From JAICKN01 sp036489565 (GTDB taxonomy: Bacteria; Acidobacteriota; Terriglobia; Terriglobales; Acidobacteriaceae): 64,000 nt of DNA. A model generated the notes under the pieces. It worked only from the letters and a program-made list of their open reading frames with translations, was not told the DNA's origin and ran no database searches. Each line of letters opens with the position of its first letter. Within the stretch, counting starts at the first letter, position 1. The stretch covers positions 20,011 through 84,010 of the forward strand of contig DASXFN010000119.1 of NCBI GenBank assembly GCA_036489565.1, in the 5' to 3' direction. The translations under genes were made by a program, and so were the position numbers. Positions 60,949 to 64,000 of the stretch are shown here, piece by piece.

Positions 60949-62703
60949 ATGAACACAGTGAATACCCACGAAGAAAAGGGCCAGGTTGCCTCTGAAACGT
61001 CGTCAGCGCCTTCGAATTTTATCCGCGAGATCGTACGTGAAGACCTCAAGACAGGGAAGAATGAGGGTCGGGTGCACACCCGCTTTCCTCCCGAGCCCAA
61101 TGGATATCTTCATCTCGGCCATGCCAAGTCCATCTGCTTGAATTTCGGGCTGGCGAAGGAGTTCGGCGGCAAGACGAATCTGCGTTTTGATGACACGAAT
61201 CCCTCGAAGGAAGAGACCGAATACGTTGAGTCCATCAAGAACAATGTCCGCTGGCTGGGATTCGATTGGGAAGACCGCATCTTTTACGCCTCGGATTATT
61301 TCCCGCAGCTTTATGAATGGGCAGTGCAGCTGATTAAAGCTGGCAAGGCCTACGTGGATGATTTGACCGCCCACGAAATCCGCAAGTACCGCGGCACCTT
61401 GACGGAGCCCGGGAAAGAAAGTCCTTACCGGAACCGGCCAGTGGAAGAGAATTTGGAGTTGTTTGAACGGATGCGCAAGGGCGAGTTTGCCGATGGCTCG
61501 CGAGTCTTGAGGGCGAAGATTGATATGGCTTCGCCGAACCTGAACATGCGCGATCCGGTGATGTATCGCATTGTTCACGCCGAACACCATCGCACCGGGA
61601 ATAAGTGGTGCATCTATCCCATGTACGATTTTGCCCACGGCCAGTCGGACTCTATCGAGCGCATTACGCACTCCGTCTGTACGTTGGAATTTGAAGACCA
61701 CCGCCCGCTCTACAACTGGTTCTTGGAACAGTTGGGAATTTATCATCCGCAGCAAATCGAATTCGACCGCCTGAACCTTACCTACACGCTGCTCAGCAAA
61801 CGCAAGCTGCTCACGCTGGTCGAAGAGCGCCATGTGCGCGGCTGGGATGATCCGCGGATGCCCACGATTGCCGGAATCCGCCGCCGAGGTTACACGCCGG
61901 AAGCGATCCGCAACTTTTGTTCGGCCATCGGGCTTTCCAAGACCAACGGCACCATCGAACTAGGCATGCTTGAGCACTTCGTGCGCGAAGACCTCAACAA
62001 GCGCGCGCCCCGCGTCATGGGGGTGCTGCGTCCCTTGAAGGTCGTGATTGATAACTATCCGGAAGGCCAGTCGGAAATGATGGACGCGGTCAATAATCCA
62101 GAAGACGCAAGCGCCGGAACGCGCAAAGTTCCATTCTCGCGCGTGCTTTACATTGAGCAGGACGACTTCCGTGAAGATCCGCCGAAGCAATACTACCGCC
62201 TCTCTCCAGGGCGCGAAGTGCGCCTGCGCTATGCCTATTTCGTGACTTGCACCAGCGTGGTAAAAAACGATCGCGGGGAAGTTACTGAAGTCCATTGCAC
62301 CTATGACCCCGCCAGTCGCGGCGGGAATTCTCCCGATGGGCGCAAGGTGAAGTCCACCATCCATTGGGTTTCGGCCGCGCACGCGCTCGACGCAGAAGTG
62401 CGCCTTTACGAGAACCTGTTCACCACCGAAGATCCCAACAATACTGAAGATGGGCAGGAATTCACCGCGAACATCAACCCGCATTCGTTGGAGATTGTGA
62501 GCCAGGCCAAACTCGAGCCTTCCCTGCAAGGCGCGTCCATTGAAGCCCGCTACCAATTCGAACGCCTGGGATATTTCTGCGTGGACGCCGATTCCACGGC
62601 GGAAAAGTTGGTCTTCAATCGCACCGTGCCATTGAAAGATACCTGGACAAAGATCGAAAAGAAAACCGCATCACCGAAGAGCACATTGCCACGAAACATG
62701 TAG
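60949..62703 (+). CDS. glnS: Glutaminyl-tRNA synthetase
   Basis: A 584-residue class I synthetase. The HIGH-type motif is in RFPPEPNGYLHLGHAKSI and the KMSKS-type motif in TYTLLSKRKLL; the GlnRS-specific acceptor-binding part and C-terminal beta-barrel anticodon domain follow. The first ~25 residues form a polar extension. Direct charging of tRNA-Gln implies no need for GatCAB on tRNA-Gln. A palindromic element begins at its stop codon. Confidence 0.97.
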   Translation: MNTVNTHEEKGQVASETSSAPSNFIREIVREDLKTGKNEGRVHTRFPPEPNGYLHLGHAKSICLNFGLAKEFGGKTNLRFDDTNPSKEETEYVESIKNNVRWLGFDWEDRIFYASDYFPQLYEWAVQLIKAGKAYVDDLTAHEIRKYRGTLTEPGKESPYRNRPVEENLELFERMRKGEFADGSRVLRAKIDMASPNLNMRDPVMYRIVHAEHHRTGNKWCIYPMYDFAHGQSDSIERITHSVCTLEFEDHRPLYNWFLEQLGIYHPQQIEFDRLNLTYTLLSKRKLLTLVEERHVRGWDDPRMPTIAGIRRRGYTPEAIRNFCSAIGLSKTNGTIELGMLEHFVREDLNKRAPRVMGVLRPLKVVIDNYPEGQSEMMDAVNNPEDASAGTRKVPFSRVLYIEQDDFREDPPKQYYRLSPGREVRLRYAYFVTCTSVVKNDRGEVTEVHCTYDPASRGGNSPDGRKVKSTIHWVSAAHALDAEVRLYENLFTTEDPNNTEDGQEFTANINPHSLEIVSQAKLEPSLQGASIEARYQFERLGYFCVDADSTAEKLVFNRTVPLKDTWTKIEKKTASPKSTLPRNM

Positions 62704-62742
62704 GGGCGGGTGCCCCACCCGCCCGGCGGAGCGAAGCTCCGC
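62702..62742 (+). repeat. Two-hairpin palindromic element at the glnS stop codon
   Basis: GGGCGGGT-gcccc-ACCCGCCC (62704-62724) plus GCGGAGC-gaa-GCTCCGC (62726-62742). Same two-stem layout as 57105-57146 in ubiD. It begins in the TAG of glnS, so it lies as a 3' flank and could also act at the mRNA end. Confidence 0.85.
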
Positions 62743-62798
62743 TAGGGTTTGACGGATATGGCTGCATATCTTCAAGCCATCCGCTATACTAAGTACAA

Positions 62799-63329
62799 AT
62801 GTCAGTGCTAGGAAACATTGCCGCGATTGCCAAGGGGATGAGCATCACCTTCATGGAGATGTTCCAGCCCACGGTGGTGGAAAACTATCCCGACGGTAAA
62901 GGCCCACTGCGTGGCGCTAAGTTTCAGGAGCGCTTCCGGGGTATCCACGTTCTACAGCGCGATGAGAATGGGCTGGAAAAATGTGTTGCCTGTTTTCTGT
63001 GCGCGGCGGCATGTCCTTCCAACTGCATTTACATTGAGGCCGCCGACAATACCGCTGAAAAGCGTGTAAGCGGCGCGGAGCGCTACGCGAAGGTTTACAA
63101 CATTGATTACAACCGCTGCATCTTCTGCGGCTATTGCGTGGAAGCTTGCCCCACCGATGCCATTACGCATGGCCACGGCTTTGAGTTGGCGACGTTCAAT
63201 GCCAGCAACCTTGTGTACCGCAAAGAGCAGATGCTGTCTCCCATCCCGGCGCATATCGGAGCCAATGCCGTTTTCAATCAGGTAGAGGTGCTTGGCGGCG
63301 CCCCGGCGAAGGTAGCTCCCGGAGAGTAA
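62799..63329 (+). CDS. nuoI: NADH-quinone oxidoreductase subunit I
   Basis: A 176-residue complex I subunit with two 4Fe-4S clusters bound by CVACFLCAAACPSNC and CIFCGYCVEACPTDA. The family segment FRGIHVLQRDENGLEKC precedes the first cluster. It carries electrons from NADH-derived centres to quinone. No other nuo gene is beside it, and a terminator follows, so it is a stand-alone copy outside the main nuo operon. Confidence 0.95.
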   Translation: MSVLGNIAAIAKGMSITFMEMFQPTVVENYPDGKGPLRGAKFQERFRGIHVLQRDENGLEKCVACFLCAAACPSNCIYIEAADNTAEKRVSGAERYAKVYNIDYNRCIFCGYCVEACPTDAITHGHGFELATFNASNLVYRKEQMLSPIPAHIGANAVFNQVEVLGGAPAKVAPGE

Positions 63330-63356
63330 AGTTCAGTCAGATTTCGGATTCAAAAG

Positions 63357-63390
63357 CGCCGATCCTCAAGAGGATCGGCGTTTGTTTTTT
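63357..63390 (+). terminator. Rho-independent terminator after nuoI
   Basis: CGCCGATCCT / AGGATCGGCG (10 perfect pairs, loop CAAG) followed by TTTGTTTTTT, 28 bases after the stop. Confidence 0.93.
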
Positions 63391-63439
63391 GAAATGCGAT
63401 TGCGAGGAGTGAGATTCGACAGATTTGCCTCACGTAGCT

Positions 63440-63862
63440 CTACAGAATCCATGGATTCAATAGATCAACGCCGGTGCCTTGTACGTCTCCAACATTCCTG
63501 GTGACAAAGGTTAGGTCGTATTGCAGAGCGGTTGCCGCCAGCAGCCCATCGATGACAGGAAGGGTCAAACCTTTTGCTTTGCACGCTCCCGAAAGACGTC
63601 CCCAGCGGTCGGCCACTGCCATATCAATGGGCAGAATACGATCTGAAAAACGGCTGACCATTTCGCGCAGCCAGCTTTCGAGTTGCGTCTTCCGCCCTAG
63701 GTCGAGACGCGAAGCGATTCCTTTCCGAATTTCCCCAAGGGTTACCACACTGAAGTAGAGCAGCGATTCATCCGCGCTTGCAATCCACTGCATTACCCCG
63801 GAATGGGGTTTGGGCTTCACCATCTCGGAAACAACATTAGTATCCAGGAGAAAGCCACTCAC
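63440..63862 (-). CDS. vapC: PIN-domain toxin, VapC family
   Basis: A 140-residue ribonuclease toxin. The four acidic residues are in place: Asp7 (LLDTNVVSE), Glu44 (TLGEIRKGI), Asp105 (VIDGLLAATA) and Asp126 (TRNVGDV). The start is GTG, overlapping the upstream antitoxin stop by 4 bases. Targets of such toxins are tRNAs or rRNA. Together with the antitoxin it forms a type II module. Confidence 0.93.
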   Translation of the reverse strand: MSGFLLDTNVVSEMVKPKPHSGVMQWIASADESLLYFSVVTLGEIRKGIASRLDLGRKTQLESWLREMVSRFSDRILPIDMAVADRWGRLSGACKAKGLTLPVIDGLLAATALQYDLTFVTRNVGDVQGTGVDLLNPWIL

Positions 63863-64000
63863 AGTTCGATGTCCCTGCCAGGGTCTGGTTCCCGCTTAAA
63901 ATCAATGCCAGCCCCGACCAACGGGGAGCTCCTGAAAAACTGGACCAAACTCTTCGAATTGCGTCCGGGATGAGCCAGCTTCTCAAACTGCTCGGCGGGC
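63859..64000 (-). CDS. Antitoxin partner of VapC, Phd/YefM-like, C-terminal part
   Basis: The minus-strand frame running in from the window edge ends at TGA 63861-63859. About 46 residues are visible (AEQFEKLAHPGRNSKSLVQF, then a tail with FKREPDPGRDIEL). A Phe-rich helix and an acidic, Arg-containing tail fit the toxin-binding end of a Phd/YefM- or VapB-type antitoxin. The DNA-binding N-terminus is outside the window. The coupling to vapC (overlapping stop and start) supports the role. Confidence 0.8.
   Translation of the reverse strand, partial: PAEQFEKLAHPGRNSKSLVQFFRSSPLVGAGIDFKREPDPGRDIEL

Noticed and set aside
1..64000. CRISPR arrays, rRNA or insertion sequences
   Set aside because: No regularly spaced repeats, ribosomal RNA-like sequence or transposase frame was seen by eye on either strand.

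Overview
The window looks like a chromosomal piece of an Acidobacteriota (Terriglobia-like) soil bacterium. This is an inference. It rests on the mix of genes: a NtrYX-type two-component pair, a pilB-pilT-pilC-pilS-pilR cluster, an F0 gene group headed by two small AtpI-type proteins, a MacA/FtsX cluster carrying a DUF4097 adhesin, and the short palindromic intergenic repeats common in that phylum. Base composition is moderately GC-rich throughout and gene density is high. I saw no prophage, insertion sequence, CRISPR array, rRNA or tRNA gene.

Layout. 0-0.6 kb: N-terminal part of an acyl-CoA ligase. 0.8-3.8 kb: secA. 3.9-9.0 kb: a tightly coupled Rrf2 regulator / sulfonate-nitrate-type ABC importer operon followed by an outer-membrane porin, with a dyad operator just before the regulator. 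9.1-10.7 kb: lysS. 10.8-13.5 kb: two small unknown genes and the F0 head group (AtpI-like x2, atpB, atpE), closed by a perfect palindromic terminator. 13.6-17.1 kb: a large HEAT-repeat/PilZ protein and a nuclease-fold protein. 17.1-22.1 kb: a minus-strand housekeeping run in the transcriptional order meaB-mce-tsaB-dnaX-ybaB-recR. 22.4-26.9 kb: phoH, ybeY, a CBS-domain membrane protein, era and an RsbW-like ATPase. 27.0-29.9 kb: polysaccharide deacetylase and a double acyltransferase. 29.9-33.5 kb: NtrX-like and NtrY-like. 33.6-34.7 kb: GH10 xylanase. 35.1-42.5 kb: type IV pilus ATPases, platform protein and PilS/PilR. 42.5-45.0 kb: GT87-type membrane glycosyltransferase, a small unknown gene and a SAM-hydrolysing enzyme. 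45.3-50.0 kb: adaptor, two FtsX permeases and an adhesin-like protein, with no ATPase. 50.4-53.8 kb: CNNM/CBS protein and a Dpp-type permease pair. 53.9-64 kb: amidohydrolase, M15-type peptidase, SDR, ubiD, small membrane or secreted proteins, glnS, nuoI and a PIN toxin with its antitoxin.

The most unusual feature is the concentration of short palindromic repeats in the last 12 kb. At least three families are visible. Two palindromic elements lie in frame inside the ubiD reading frame, where they add about 15 residues each, and one abuts the glnS stop codon. Other points worth checking are a NtrC-family regulator whose GAFTGA loop reads GAFPAA, a cysteine-free Rrf2 protein with its own dyad, tandem hairpins before pilB, a probable CTG start for the first F0 gene, and a c subunit with a partial sodium-binding signature.
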